From assembly GCA_903930765.1 (NCBI GenBank), contig CAIYZV010000392.1, positions 1 to 44,454 of the forward strand: a stretch of DNA of 44,454 bases, written 5' to 3'. Made by a program: the position numbers and the translations under genes. Under the pieces are notes generated by a model that was given only the letters and a program-made list of their open reading frames with translations, was not told the origin of the DNA and searched no databases. Position 1 is the first letter of the stretch. Every line of letters starts with the position of its first letter. Below, piece by piece: positions 17,016 through 25,549 of the stretch. Origin of the DNA: an uncultured Pirellula sp. Its GTDB lineage: Bacteria; Planctomycetota; Planctomycetia; Pirellulales; Pirellulaceae.

Positions 17016-18955
17016 TATGCCACCTCCCGAGTGCGCAATTCAGATTTAGGGCAAATGTCTTTAAAGAAAAGATCCGGATTGAGATGACCAGCATGAACCA
17101 GTTCTGTAGCAAAGGTTGGCAGCATCCCCGTGGCGATAAGCTGGTAACCATCTTTTGCAGAGCCACGGACGAAAAGTGGTTTTAGACGAAGCTCTGGCCC
17201 TGCCTGACGCTGTGACCCACTGCGACTGGGCTTTACGGCCAGTACCTCAGCGATCTCGGTCACCATCCGTTCTCCTGTAGGTACTCGCGCCAGTTGCACA
17301 ATGATGTCGAATGCCGAACCGATTTGCTTTCGGATCGCATCTGATGGCAATCCCGATTCCCGCACCAAAACCTCCAATCGTCCTAATGCATCCACGGCAG
17401 AGTTTGCGTGGATGGTTGTCATCGATCCATCGTGACCGGTATTCATCGCTTGGAGCATGTCCAATGCCTCGGCTCCTCGGCACTCGCCGACAACGATTCG
17501 ATTGGGACGCATACGGAGGGAGTTTCGAACGAGATCTGCGATGGCGACTTTGCCGACACCTTCCGTATTGCTGTCGCGTGCCTCTAAATTCACCACGTTC
17601 GGATGATGCAATTGGAGCTCACGTGTGTCCTCGACCGTTACGATCCGCTCGGTCCCGGGGATCTCAAGTCCGAGGCAGTTGAGAAGCGTCGTCTTTCCAC
17701 TTCCCGTTCCACCTGAGACCAAGATACTTTTCTTTGCCTTTACAGCAGCACGCAAAAACTCTGCGGCGCTTTCTGAGAGCGATTTTCCTTTCACCAATCG
17801 CTCCAAGGAAAACTCTTTCCGCGAGAACTTTCGAATGGTAAGGCTCGGACCCTTCGTGGCTAATGGTCGAATCACCGCGTTGACACGGCTTCCGTCGCGC
17901 AGGCGCGCGTCCACCATCGGTTGCGCTGTATCAATTCGTCGGCCTACCGTCGCAACGATACGTTCGATAATTGCCGTTGTGATTTCCTCCGACAGAAATT
18001 GGCGACCAGAGTTTTGCAGCAGCCCATCTTTTTCAATAAATATCTCATCCGTCGAGTTCACCATGATCTCCGTCACGGTGGGCATGCGCAACAAGTCCTC
18101 GAGTGGACCGAAACCGTAGAGAATGTCCTTCACTTGCTTCTTGATTTGACGGAGTGTCAGGTAAAGGCGACTATCTTCTAAGATCCTGGCGACCTGTACC
18201 TTCCAGAGCCCCCAGAACTTTTCCTCAATGCGCGAGATTTTGTCGAGCACATCGATATCTCGCGAGGGGAATAGGGAACGATAAAAGTAACCCACAATTT
18301 TTGCGAGTTCCTCTTCGCGGTTCGGAAGCGATGTCGCCATCTGCATCCAAAAATCGATTTTCTCCCCCCGAATTGCGACGTTAGTACTGCCCCCGACAAT
18401 CACTTTGTTGAGCAGTTCATCGCGCACGCACTCTCCCGCCAAATGAACTTGCGTTCCTTGGTAGGTACCCGAGATAACCCCGATCTTCTTAGCAACAGCT
18501 TCGATAAGTCGCTCAATTTTCAAAAGTTCATCGAGACTCTTTGGTTCATGCGACGTGTCTGTTTCCAGATCGAGGTGCGCCAACAACTCGATATGCGTGC
18601 GTCGGATCACTTCTTGAGAAAGAGTGGATTCCTCAGCGACCGGCGCACTGGCTTCGGGAGTAAATCGGGTATCGAAATGGAATGAATATGGAAAGACCGT
18701 GAAGCTTTGGGGACGATGGCTGGTTGCACTCTCGCCGCTATGCAGATGTTTTCCATCGACGTCACATCCATTCGCCCCCACCGCTCGAATCTCCCATCCC
18801 AAATCGCTGATGGATATCTCCACAGCAACGGGATCCACAAAAGGGCCGGAGATGACGATCTCATTGGTCGCGGCGGAACCGATTTTGAATCGTTTTCCAG
18901 CAACCCGAGCCACCTTGGGCTGGCTTTCAAAAATGCTCGCATATCGCAGAAACAT
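17015..18955 (-). CDS. tadA: Tad pilus secretion ATPase TadA/CpaF with N-terminal FHA-like domain
   Basis: A 646-residue secretion ATPase that powers pilus assembly at the inner membrane. The C-terminal 390 residues are CpaF-like: FGPLEDLLRMPTVTEIMVN at 282-300, Walker A GGTGSGKTT 415-423, Asp box VEDTRELQL 441-449, Walker B RIVVGECRG 486-494, and the His-box region TTIHANS 514-520. The first 95 residues look like an FHA fold, but the phosphothreonine-contact residues are changed: GS replaces GR at 26-27, and VAVEI stands where SxxH is expected. It may therefore bind protein without phosphate. CpaF proteins are usually about 450-500 residues, so the extra length is the FHA module. It sits 54 bp downstream of cpaB. 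Confidence 0.93.
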   Translation of the reverse strand: MFLRYASIFESQPKVARVAGKRFKIGSAATNEIVISGPFVDPVAVEISISDLGWEIRAVGANGCDVDGKHLHSGESATSHRPQSFTVFPYSFHFDTRFTPEASAPVAEESTLSQEVIRRTHIELLAHLDLETDTSHEPKSLDELLKIERLIEAVAKKIGVISGTYQGTQVHLAGECVRDELLNKVIVGGSTNVAIRGEKIDFWMQMATSLPNREEELAKIVGYFYRSLFPSRDIDVLDKISRIEEKFWGLWKVQVARILEDSRLYLTLRQIKKQVKDILYGFGPLEDLLRMPTVTEIMVNSTDEIFIEKDGLLQNSGRQFLSEEITTAIIERIVATVGRRIDTAQPMVDARLRDGSRVNAVIRPLATKGPSLTIRKFSRKEFSLERLVKGKSLSESAAEFLRAAVKAKKSILVSGGTGSGKTTLLNCLGLEIPGTERIVTVEDTRELQLHHPNVVNLEARDSNTEGVGKVAIADLVRNSLRMRPNRIVVGECRGAEALDMLQAMNTGHDGSMTTIHANSAVDALGRLEVLVRESGLPSDAIRKQIGSAFDIIVQLARVPTGERMVTEIAEVLAVKPSRSGSQRQAGPELRLKPLFVRGSAKDGYQLIATGMLPTFATELVHAGHLNPDLFFKDICPKSELRTREVA

Positions 18956-19009
18956 GATGGACTTCCAAATCGTTAGCTGGAGGTTAAAAACGAGATGCTT
19001 TGCCGACGC

Positions 19010-19750
19010 TTAGGAACCGGATTTCACAGCAGCGTTGTTTCCTGAAGACGGCCTGACGCGATGCGGAATACACCAACTGTGATACTTGTTTTCGTTTTCT
19101 AAAACTTCGAGTAGTTTGAGAATCTGCAAGTCGGCATCTGGTCCGATCTCGACATTGAGAATGGTCGCTGGATCCGTCGACTCGGAACGATAGCTAGGAT
19201 CGACAGGACCTACCTCAAAGGGCCCCAGTTCGTAGATCTGCTTCGCGTCGCTTTTCATCGCGTACTGAAAACTGACCCATTGTCCGGGCCTCACCGACCG
19301 GGCCAACGATCGACTCGCGTTGCGAGGCAACTCAAAACTTTTACTTTTCCCTTTCGATAGGCTCACTCCTCCAAATTGGGAATCAACCACGAGCTCCCCC
19401 TTCTTTACCGGTCGATTCATCACCCGGCCGACGAGTTCCGATTTCGATGCTACCGATGGTCGCATATACGGAATCTGACCCAGCTCACCGCCGAGATTGA
19501 CCTCCACCACATCTGATTCCGTGAGCATGTGGCCTATTGGAAATTCCTCTTTGAAAGCGAAGAATGGCTGTGTCTGCATTTGTCGGGCGACAGCACTCGC
19601 ATTCAACACTCCAGCGAGCACCGCCAATCCGATGGGAATCGCGATCTTAACAAGCAACTCAGTCGATCCACCCTCGTTTGGTTTTTGTTGGGAAGTTGGT
19701 TTTTGCTGGGGGGCTGGTTTTCCAGGTACCGTCGAATTTCGCGATTGCAT
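19010..19750 (-). CDS. cpaB: Flp pilus assembly protein CpaB
   Basis: A 246-residue periplasmic, membrane-anchored pilus assembly protein (RcpC/CpaB family). A basic, Gln/Pro-rich tail with QQKPTSQQKP precedes a membrane segment at about 34-52 (LLVKIAIPIGLAVLAGVLNA). A SAF domain follows at about 70-130: EEFPIGHMLTESDVVEVNLG and LVGRVMNRPVKKGELVVDSQ. CpaB helps stabilise or space the outer-membrane secretin (RcpA/CpaC), but no secretin gene is visible in this window. ATG 19750 is chosen because AAGGAG lies seven bases upstream; the frame opens 14 codons earlier without a ribosome site. A terminator-like hairpin lies upstream at 19904-19933. Confidence 0.87.
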   Translation of the reverse strand: MQSRNSTVPGKPAPQQKPTSQQKPNEGGSTELLVKIAIPIGLAVLAGVLNASAVARQMQTQPFFAFKEEFPIGHMLTESDVVEVNLGGELGQIPYMRPSVASKSELVGRVMNRPVKKGELVVDSQFGGVSLSKGKSKSFELPRNASRSLARSVRPGQWVSFQYAMKSDAKQIYELGPFEVGPVDPSYRSESTDPATILNVEIGPDADLQILKLLEVLENENKYHSWCIPHRVRPSSGNNAAVKSGS

Positions 19751-19902
19751 TTGAAATCTCCTTGGTGGGTGCGGAACAACATCACCGGACAAAATCGCCG
19801 AGGTTGATGCGAAATGATGGAGTCACACGTATGCATTCGATTTTCTGACGGCAACCGGAAGTGAACCTGTTCGGATTTTGGAAAGCCCCGATCCCGCAAA
19901 CG

Positions 19903-19933
19903 CAAAAAGCCGCAGGGGACACTCCCTGCGGCT
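19903..19933 (-). terminator. Terminator-like hairpin inside the Tad operon
   Basis: On the minus strand a perfect 10-bp stem (AGCCGCAGGG with CCCTGCGGCT, six-base loop) is followed by four to five T. It stands 80 bp after the pseudokinase gene and 150 bp before cpaB. It would at least partly separate the two transcription units, or act as a processing or attenuation point. Confidence 0.65.
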
Positions 19934-20013
19934 CTGAAACTGCACAACGAAAACCTCAGCATTACTGCGAAAATAGCGAGCGGATTCTATTGCGCACTCC
20001 TTCCACGCAGGAA

Positions 20014-22791
20014 TCACGACTTCGATAGCATTTTCACTTTGCTGGAAGGTGGCAACGTAGCCCGGATCCTTTCCACAAGGAAAGAGAGGCTATGATCGAA
20101 CGTCAACGCACGCCGTTGAAGGTGATTTGCCAATCGCCGTCCTGGAGCGGCAACGAACTGGGACTGGTCTGATTTCGCACTTTCATCGGCCCCCTTCGCA
20201 TGCGATTGTGTGGTGTCGCCGCTGGAACTCCCGTAGGTACCCCACGTGTTTCCACGTGCTCGACCCCACGATGATCGGTTGCTTTCCGCCATCCACACGG
20301 GACGCGTTTGTTTCGTTCTCGAGGCATATTCCGCGTGCCCCTGTAAGAGCGGGTCCTCAGGAATCTTCTTGTTGATTTCAACAATCTCAAGGTAATCAAC
20401 GTGATCGATCTGATCGGCGATCGATTTTCCTGTATTTGCCACGGCATGAGCTGCAACCTTTCCGAAAACCCATAATTGCTCCATCAATAACCCTCGGTTG
20501 TCGTCAGTAGGATCGGCCTTGTATTGCTCGCAACGCTTCTTTACCGATTTGGCAGCGAGGGAGACGCTCTTCTTCGTTTCGTGCTGACAATCGTGGATAT
20601 GGATTAGAAGCTGGTAGGGAAGCACAAACGGGAGTTCATTTTGTTCGATCACCTTGATGCTTTCTTCACAAAGTTCAGCCGCCACTTGCAACTTGTTTTC
20701 CCGATACGCGCAGATTGCCAACAAAGTAGAGATCCGCGGGTCACGATTCTCGCGTCGATCCAGCGTGTTCAGACTCGGTTTCTCCCGACCATGATCCCCA
20801 AAGTCATATTCCAAATAGTCGATGAGATTTTGGGAGATCGTTGACAGGCGCTCCGATCGCTCATAATCCTGCGGAGATACCCCCACAAAATCAAAAGGTA
20901 CATCGGTACGAAAGGGGCGTAGTTGGATGGGTTCAGGCGTCTCAACACGGGTTGGTGCTGACGTCACAACATCCGGGAGTACGATCGAGATCGTATAGGG
21001 TCCTTCGCCTGCAGGCACGCGAAAATTCCTCTTCAAAACCTGATTACGGTCGTATTCGATGTTCGCGGTGTAATGCCCTGGCTCCAAGTGCCAGGAGTTC
21101 CCTTTGCCAGCTATCGATTGTTTCGATTCGACCATGACGCGACCGGCTCTAACACCATCTACCTCGATGGAAACGATCCGCCCTGGTTTGGTATCCGAGA
21201 CAACCTTTCCTTCATCATTAGCCAGTTTTTCAACCGTACGATCGCTCACAGGAGACTTGGCAGCCAAATCCTGAACCGACTCAAGTGGAAACCTCGGAGC
21301 CCGAACTACATCGAACGACTCTGCTTCGTCGACTTTCTCCTGCACCAACTGTACAGGTTTTTCCCGGTTCTTTTCTGGGGTGATCACGAATGAGACAAAA
21401 CAGACCGCGAGCGATGCTGCGGAACCCAGAACAATCCATTTGCGTTGAGGATTCGCGTCGAGCCAATCCATGGTTGCTTGTTTAATCGACTGCCAGCCAG
21501 TCAACGACGAATCGTCAAATTGGGCATCATGCAATGCAGGGGGCGCACCCATTTGCTCTGCGCTGAGGTCGGCCCAATTCGGTGATTCACTGTTGGATGT
21601 ATCGAACTGACCGTTGCCCAAAGGTCTCGCGGCGAGATTGAGTTCTTCCAAGAGTTGCAATGCTGCGGTCGCATCGACCGGCCGCTTTCCAGCTTGTTTG
21701 TTCGTCAATGCCTCAACGAAACGGATAATATCCTCCGGCATTCCATGCATCCACTCCGCAGTCGTTGGAAGAGATTCCATCGCTGCTGCATGCCACCGGT
21801 ACCACTGCTCTTGTTCGCTTCGATGCTCATCACTTGCTGGATCGATAAACTCCATCACTCGGTTTCGAGTAATGAGCTCCAGGATGAGGAAACCCAGCAC
21901 ATAGAGATCCGACGCGGGACTGACCGGTCCAAAAATATCCGGGCGTAGCATCTCTGGAGCAATGTGAGTGATGTCGCTCGATGGAACTGCCGCAATCGAG
22001 CTCTCCCGCAGCCCCGGGGTGATGCTGAGCTTGACATTGCCATGATCGTCGAGCAGCAAGTGCCCCAGACTCAAACGACCGTGCACCCATCCTCGCGAAT
22101 GCAACACTTGCAATCCTCTCAAGCATTGCCGCAGGATTTCCCGAATTTCGTGCGGCGTGTAATCTCGATCGTGCTCTGCCCACTGCCGGCGACTGACCTC
22201 ACCCATGTGACTTGGTAACCACTCCATGACCACCCGGAAGGACTGCTCGTCGTAGTCCAATACCTTAACCAGGTGTGTCGCGTTACTTGCTGCATAAAAA
22301 CCGCATTCTTCGCGAAACTGCTTGACTTGATCCTCGGTTCGAACCAGGGAAGGGTGCAATTCCTTGATGAGCACTTTTCGATTCAGGCGTTGATCGATGG
22401 CCACCCAAAGTTTGGCGCGTCGCCCCGACGTGAGCAACGATTCTGTGAGATAACGGGCTGCAAATGCCTCGGCCGGTTTTACCGCCACGACCTTGCTCTT
22501 CTTTTGCGCTCGAAACAACTCCTTATCGTATTTTCGGCGAGCACTTTCATCGGCCAACGTTTTATAGGCTGCCTCGATCAACAGAAGCCCTCGCTGGCAC
22601 TCCTCGGCTGTGATCAGATTGTCGACGCGCGCTTGCTCGAATGCCACGCATTTAAGGCTCCAAGCAGCATGGATAGCGTCGAGTTCCACTTGGTTGGTGT
22701 TGAACCCAAGTCGCTTGTAATGGTTGTAGCTCTCGATGAGTTCCAAGAAATTGGTTGGGATTTCCATGGTTTGGGTGTCCGAGGTCGTCAT
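20014..22791 (-). CDS. J-domain-like pseudokinase, membrane-anchored, heading the Tad operon
   Basis: A 925-residue protein. Residues 24-93 resemble a J domain (YNHYKRLGF, then AAYKTLADESARRKYDKEL), but the HPD motif needed to stimulate DnaK is absent. Residues 112-385 have a protein-kinase fold: Lys143 (VLIKEL) and APE 278-280 are kept. The glycine loop is absent, the HRDLKPxN motif is HGRLSLGH (237-244, no catalytic Asp, Lys or Asn), and DFG is SIT (256-258). Catalysis is therefore unlikely. One membrane segment lies at 452-470. The remaining 450 residues, probably extracytoplasmic, include a PEGA-like beta domain (GRIVSIEVDGVRAGRVMVES) and a helical region. ATG 22791 follows AGGTG; an ATG eight codons earlier is also possible. 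It is likely an assembly scaffold or signal receiver for the pilus. Confidence 0.87.
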   Translation of the reverse strand: MTTSDTQTMEIPTNFLELIESYNHYKRLGFNTNQVELDAIHAAWSLKCVAFEQARVDNLITAEECQRGLLLIEAAYKTLADESARRKYDKELFRAQKKSKVVAVKPAEAFAARYLTESLLTSGRRAKLWVAIDQRLNRKVLIKELHPSLVRTEDQVKQFREECGFYAASNATHLVKVLDYDEQSFRVVMEWLPSHMGEVSRRQWAEHDRDYTPHEIREILRQCLRGLQVLHSRGWVHGRLSLGHLLLDDHGNVKLSITPGLRESSIAAVPSSDITHIAPEMLRPDIFGPVSPASDLYVLGFLILELITRNRVMEFIDPASDEHRSEQEQWYRWHAAAMESLPTTAEWMHGMPEDIIRFVEALTNKQAGKRPVDATAALQLLEELNLAARPLGNGQFDTSNSESPNWADLSAEQMGAPPALHDAQFDDSSLTGWQSIKQATMDWLDANPQRKWIVLGSAASLAVCFVSFVITPEKNREKPVQLVQEKVDEAESFDVVRAPRFPLESVQDLAAKSPVSDRTVEKLANDEGKVVSDTKPGRIVSIEVDGVRAGRVMVESKQSIAGKGNSWHLEPGHYTANIEYDRNQVLKRNFRVPAGEGPYTISIVLPDVVTSAPTRVETPEPIQLRPFRTDVPFDFVGVSPQDYERSERLSTISQNLIDYLEYDFGDHGREKPSLNTLDRRENRDPRISTLLAICAYRENKLQVAAELCEESIKVIEQNELPFVLPYQLLIHIHDCQHETKKSVSLAAKSVKKRCEQYKADPTDDNRGLLMEQLWVFGKVAAHAVANTGKSIADQIDHVDYLEIVEINKKIPEDPLLQGHAEYASRTKQTRPVWMAESNRSSWGRARGNTWGTYGSSSGDTTQSHAKGADESAKSDQSQFVAAPGRRLANHLQRRALTFDHSLSFLVERIRATLPPSSKVKMLSKS

Positions 22792-23099
22792 CTTTTTCAC
22801 CTGAAATCTGGACATATCAATTGGTTTACTGAACCTGACTTAGCGTAGATGCGGATTCATGCCCACGATCGGAAGTCGCGTTTTGATCCTGTCTCTAGAA
22901 TCAGGGCCACGATAGCCATTCTGGGGCTCGCCCGAATTTTTTCGGCTTCCCCAATCGCTTTTCGCTCGGCTCAGCCCAACCTAAAAATACCACTGCTGCA
23001 ACTTCCGCCAGGCCACTCGATTCCGCATTCCACACCGGAGGCCCCCCTCTTAAACGACCGCAAAAGCCCTTGTCCGCCATTTTCGGAGTTCCCCTGTCG
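22792..23099. promoter_or_regulatory. Divergent intergenic region between the two Tad arms
   Basis: About 300 bases separate the starts of the pseudokinase (minus) and second TadA-like (plus) genes. Promoters of both Tad transcription units must lie here, unless longer leaders are used. I see no convincing sigma-70 boxes, operator palindromes or ORF. Confidence 0.5.
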
Positions 23100-24077
23100 A
23101 TGGACCATCAACACCTGTACGACTTGAGTCTCAGGACCTTTTTGGGCCCTATCCAGCACCTCCTTCAGGATCCGGATGTCACCGAGGTCATGGTCAACGG
23201 CCCCGATCGGATCTACTTTGAAAGGAAAGGGCGTATCGAGTCGACCGATTCCTTTTTTCCAGACGAACGGATGTTGATGGCGGCAGTCCTCAACATTGCG
23301 GAGTTCGTCGACCGCCCCCTCGGGGATGGCTTCCTCTCGATGGATGCTCGGCTGCCCGACGGTTCGCGGGTTCACGTGATCCTTCCGCCTGTTTCCCGCG
23401 TCGGTATTTGCTTAACCATTCGAAAATTCAAGAAAGCTGGGTTTTCGTTAGATGAGTTGGTTGATTCTGGTTCCATCGATGAGGAAGGAAAACGATTTCT
23501 CGTCGAGGGGATCGCATCGCACAAAAACATCATCGTGGCGGGTGGGACCGGCACAGGCAAAACAACGGTTCTCAATGCGCTCTCCGCATTTATCTCACCC
23601 GCGGAGCGAATTATTGTCATCGAAGAGAGTAGCGAACTGCAGTTAACTCAGCCCCATACGATCTACTTGGAGACCCGAACCGACCAAGACCCCGATTTAC
23701 CCGTTTTTTCGGTACGAGAACTCTTCGTCAATTCCTTGAGGATGCGTCCCGACCGAATTCTGATCGGTGAAGTCCGCCGTGGCGAAGCCTTGGAATTGGT
23801 GCAGTCGATGCTCTCTGGGCATTCGGGCTCTCTAGCAACACTGCACGCCAGCACCCCTGCCGCCGCCGCGACCCGATTGGAGACATTGTGCATGATGAAT
23901 GACATGCAGATCCCCATGATGGTTGCACGCGCCCAAGTTGCCGAGGCGATCGACTGGGTCGTTCAAACCAAGCGGAACGCGAACGGTAAACGATTTATCT
24001 CAGAAATCGCCGAATTATCAGGCCTCGACGCGTCCCTTGCCTACCAATGGCGAACCCTCTGGCGTGCCACCGAATAG
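23100..24077 (+). CDS. Second TadA/CpaF-like secretion ATPase
   Basis: A compact 325-residue member of the CpaF/VirB11 family, lacking the FHA and N-terminal domains of the tadA copy at 17-19 kb. Segments are FLGPIQHLLQDPDVTEVMVN 14-33, Walker A GGTGTGKTT 148-156, Asp box IEESSELQL (about 173), Walker B RILIGEVRRG (about 213), and LATLHAS with a conserved His near 243. All catalytic elements look intact. It starts the plus-strand pilin arm. ATG 23100 is chosen over an upstream TTG (23070); neither has an obvious ribosome site. The family drives extension or retraction of secretion fibres. A second copy suggests a retraction or specialised motor, or a duplicated Tad system, which is inference. 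Confidence 0.9.
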   Translation: MDHQHLYDLSLRTFLGPIQHLLQDPDVTEVMVNGPDRIYFERKGRIESTDSFFPDERMLMAAVLNIAEFVDRPLGDGFLSMDARLPDGSRVHVILPPVSRVGICLTIRKFKKAGFSLDELVDSGSIDEEGKRFLVEGIASHKNIIVAGGTGTGKTTVLNALSAFISPAERIIVIEESSELQLTQPHTIYLETRTDQDPDLPVFSVRELFVNSLRMRPDRILIGEVRRGEALELVQSMLSGHSGSLATLHASTPAAAATRLETLCMMNDMQIPMMVARAQVAEAIDWVVQTKRNANGKRFISEIAELSGLDASLAYQWRTLWRATE

Positions 24078-24447
24078 CACGTATTCGCTCTTTGATGAGC
24101 TCGCATTCTCTCGTTTCTCTTCGCCTCTGTTCTCGTTGGAACGCGTGCATTTCGCATCAGGCTCATTCCGATGAACACTCTGGGCAACCAGCGCATCCCC
24201 TTTCTATCAGATCTCTGCATGCGGCCGGCTCCGATCTCAACACCACCCTTGCCGTTCCTCCACCTTACAAACATCCATCGAAGGTTTTCAAAAAATTCTC
24301 GAAACTCACTTCCTGTGGTTACTTCGATTCCGCATTCCATAGTGTCAGGCAATCGCGAACCATCACCTCGCAATCAACCTAAGTGCAAGATGTCTTGTAC
24401 GTGCGAGCTGAGTCAAAGGTTGCGAAGACATGTAGAAAGAGAAAACC
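24078..24447. other. Intergenic stretch, no gene seen
   Basis: A 370-base gap between the second ATPase and the first pilin gene. ORFs present on both strands have no recognisable features and poor ribosome sites. It may carry a separate promoter for the pilin gene, which in Tad systems is often transcribed most strongly; no clear boxes were seen. Confidence 0.4.
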
Positions 24448-24678
24448 ATGTGCAAGTCTTTTCGAAAGGTGCTCGCCAATCTTCATCGTGATGATCGCGG
24501 GCTCGGAACCGTGGAAGCCGTTATGCTCCTCGGCGTTGGATGCATCGTGCTTTATGCAATCTCCAACATCGTTGGGGTTGGAAGTGGCGCTGGCTCAGAC
24601 ACCAACACCTTTACCGGTGGATTGGTAACCATGGCAAAGAGCTACATTTTCAACATCAACGGCGGCGGGGGAAAGTAA
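24448..24678 (+). CDS. flp: Flp-like type IVb pilin subunit
   Basis: A 76-residue prepilin. A 17-residue basic leader ends at Gly18, followed by LGTVEAVMLLGVGCIVLYAI. This is the G|xxxxE cleavage site with Glu at +5 and a hydrophobic N-terminal helix, the class IVb pattern. The mature protein would be about 58 residues, with a Gly-rich C-terminus (FNINGGGGK). It would be cut by the prepilin peptidase encoded next and polymerised by the Tad machine. A strong terminator follows at 24702-24740, consistent with high-level expression of the pilin alone. Confidence 0.87.
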   Translation: MCKSFRKVLANLHRDDRGLGTVEAVMLLGVGCIVLYAISNIVGVGSGAGSDTNTFTGGLVTMAKSYIFNINGGGGK

Positions 24679-24701
24679 GACTCCGCTTGTCGCACGGACC
24701 A

Positions 24702-24740
24702 AGCTACACCTTGGAGGCATCTCTGGGTGTAGCTTTTTTT
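24702..24740 (+). terminator. Intrinsic terminator after the pilin gene
   Basis: A 9-bp perfect stem (AGCTACACC with GGTGTAGCT) around a 15-base loop is followed by seven T. It begins 23 bp after the pilin stop, so the pilin transcript probably ends here and only partial read-through reaches the peptidase gene. Confidence 0.85.
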
Positions 24741-24833
24741 ACGCCAATAAATAAAGCATCGAAGCCTAGAGATCCATTCGGGCTTCGTTCTCGAAAAAAC
24801 CGTCCTAACAGGTAATGCTTCACGAGACCAATC

Positions 24834-25376
24834 ATGGCAACTGCAATGATCGAAATACTCGGCAAGACCGGATCCATGCAAATGGTCATGATCATGGTTT
24901 ATGTGATCGCAATCGCCGTTTTTGATTTGCAAACCCATCGAATCCCCAATGCCTGGAATTACTCCTTCTTTGGAATCGGGATTGGCCTCGCGATCGCAGC
25001 TTCGGTTGCCCGTGCATTTCCTGAGTACGGATGGTCTGCAGCGTTCACCAACGGACCGGATTATCAAAGTGCCATCCTTGCCGCAATGATCGGCTTCGCC
25101 TTCACCTTCGTTCTATGGACGTATGGTTTTATGGGTGGAGGTGATGTCAAACTGTCCTGCGCGCTCGGAGCACTCCTAGGTATCTCACTCCTGGTGCAAA
25201 CCATCCTTTACGCGCACATCTTTGCTGGAATGGTCGTAGCCGCCGATCGGTTTCTCATTCCCAAGCATTGGAGATGCGAGGAAATGACGCCGGACTCCAA
25301 CACGATGACGTCGAACACAATTCCTATGGGTCCATTTTATGCAGCCGCAACGGTATGTGCGGTGATTGGAGGCTGA
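24834..25376 (+). CDS. cpaA: Prepilin peptidase CpaA/TadV (peptidase A24)
   Basis: A 180-residue inner-membrane aspartic protease that processes Flp-type prepilins. The first catalytic Asp is in FDLQTHRIPN (Asp31) and the second in the GxGD motif MGGGDVKL (Asp104). At least five membrane segments surround them. The length matches the short CpaA/TadV type, without the methyltransferase domain of PilD. The ATG has only a weak purine run before it. Its stop is one base from the start of the following 53-residue pilin-like gene. Confidence 0.92.
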   Translation: MATAMIEILGKTGSMQMVMIMVYVIAIAVFDLQTHRIPNAWNYSFFGIGIGLAIAASVARAFPEYGWSAAFTNGPDYQSAILAAMIGFAFTFVLWTYGFMGGGDVKLSCALGALLGISLLVQTILYAHIFAGMVVAADRFLIPKHWRCEEMTPDSNTMTSNTIPMGPFYAAATVCAVIGG

Positions 25377-25377
25377 A

Positions 25378-25539
25378 ATGCATCGTCGTAGATCACGATC
25401 GGGCTCGATTGCCGTGGAACATGTCCTCACCATTGCATTCATGGTGCTGGCCCTTGGGACCATGTACATGATCGCGAAAACCGTCATGGGTAACTTTTAT
25501 GATTTCGGAGCTTTCGTATCCCACCGACCGTGGTTATGA
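25378..25539 (+). CDS. Small pilin-like protein (53 residues)
   Basis: A short gene between the prepilin peptidase and the first TadE-like gene. The product begins MHRRRSRSGSIAVEHVLTIA: a basic leader, Gly9 followed by SIAVE with Glu at +5, then a hydrophobic helix (IAFMVLALGTMYMIAKTVM). This is the same prepilin pattern as the Flp-like protein at 24448. It starts one base after the peptidase stop and runs into the next gene region, so coupling is likely. Mature length would be about 44 residues. It could be a second major pilin, a minor pilin or a small pseudopilin. Confidence 0.75.
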   Translation: MHRRRSRSGSIAVEHVLTIAFMVLALGTMYMIAKTVMGNFYDFGAFVSHRPWL

Positions 25540-25549
25540 GCGTGTCATC

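Noticed and set aside
20014-22791. Active Ser/Thr kinase or DnaJ-type co-chaperone
   Set aside because: HRD, DFG and glycine loop residues are missing and the J-like region has no HPD.
24041-24373. 110-residue minus-strand ORF in the gap between the second ATPase and the pilin gene
   Set aside because: It overlaps the end of the ATPase gene, is rich in Arg/Met with no pattern, and has no supporting context.
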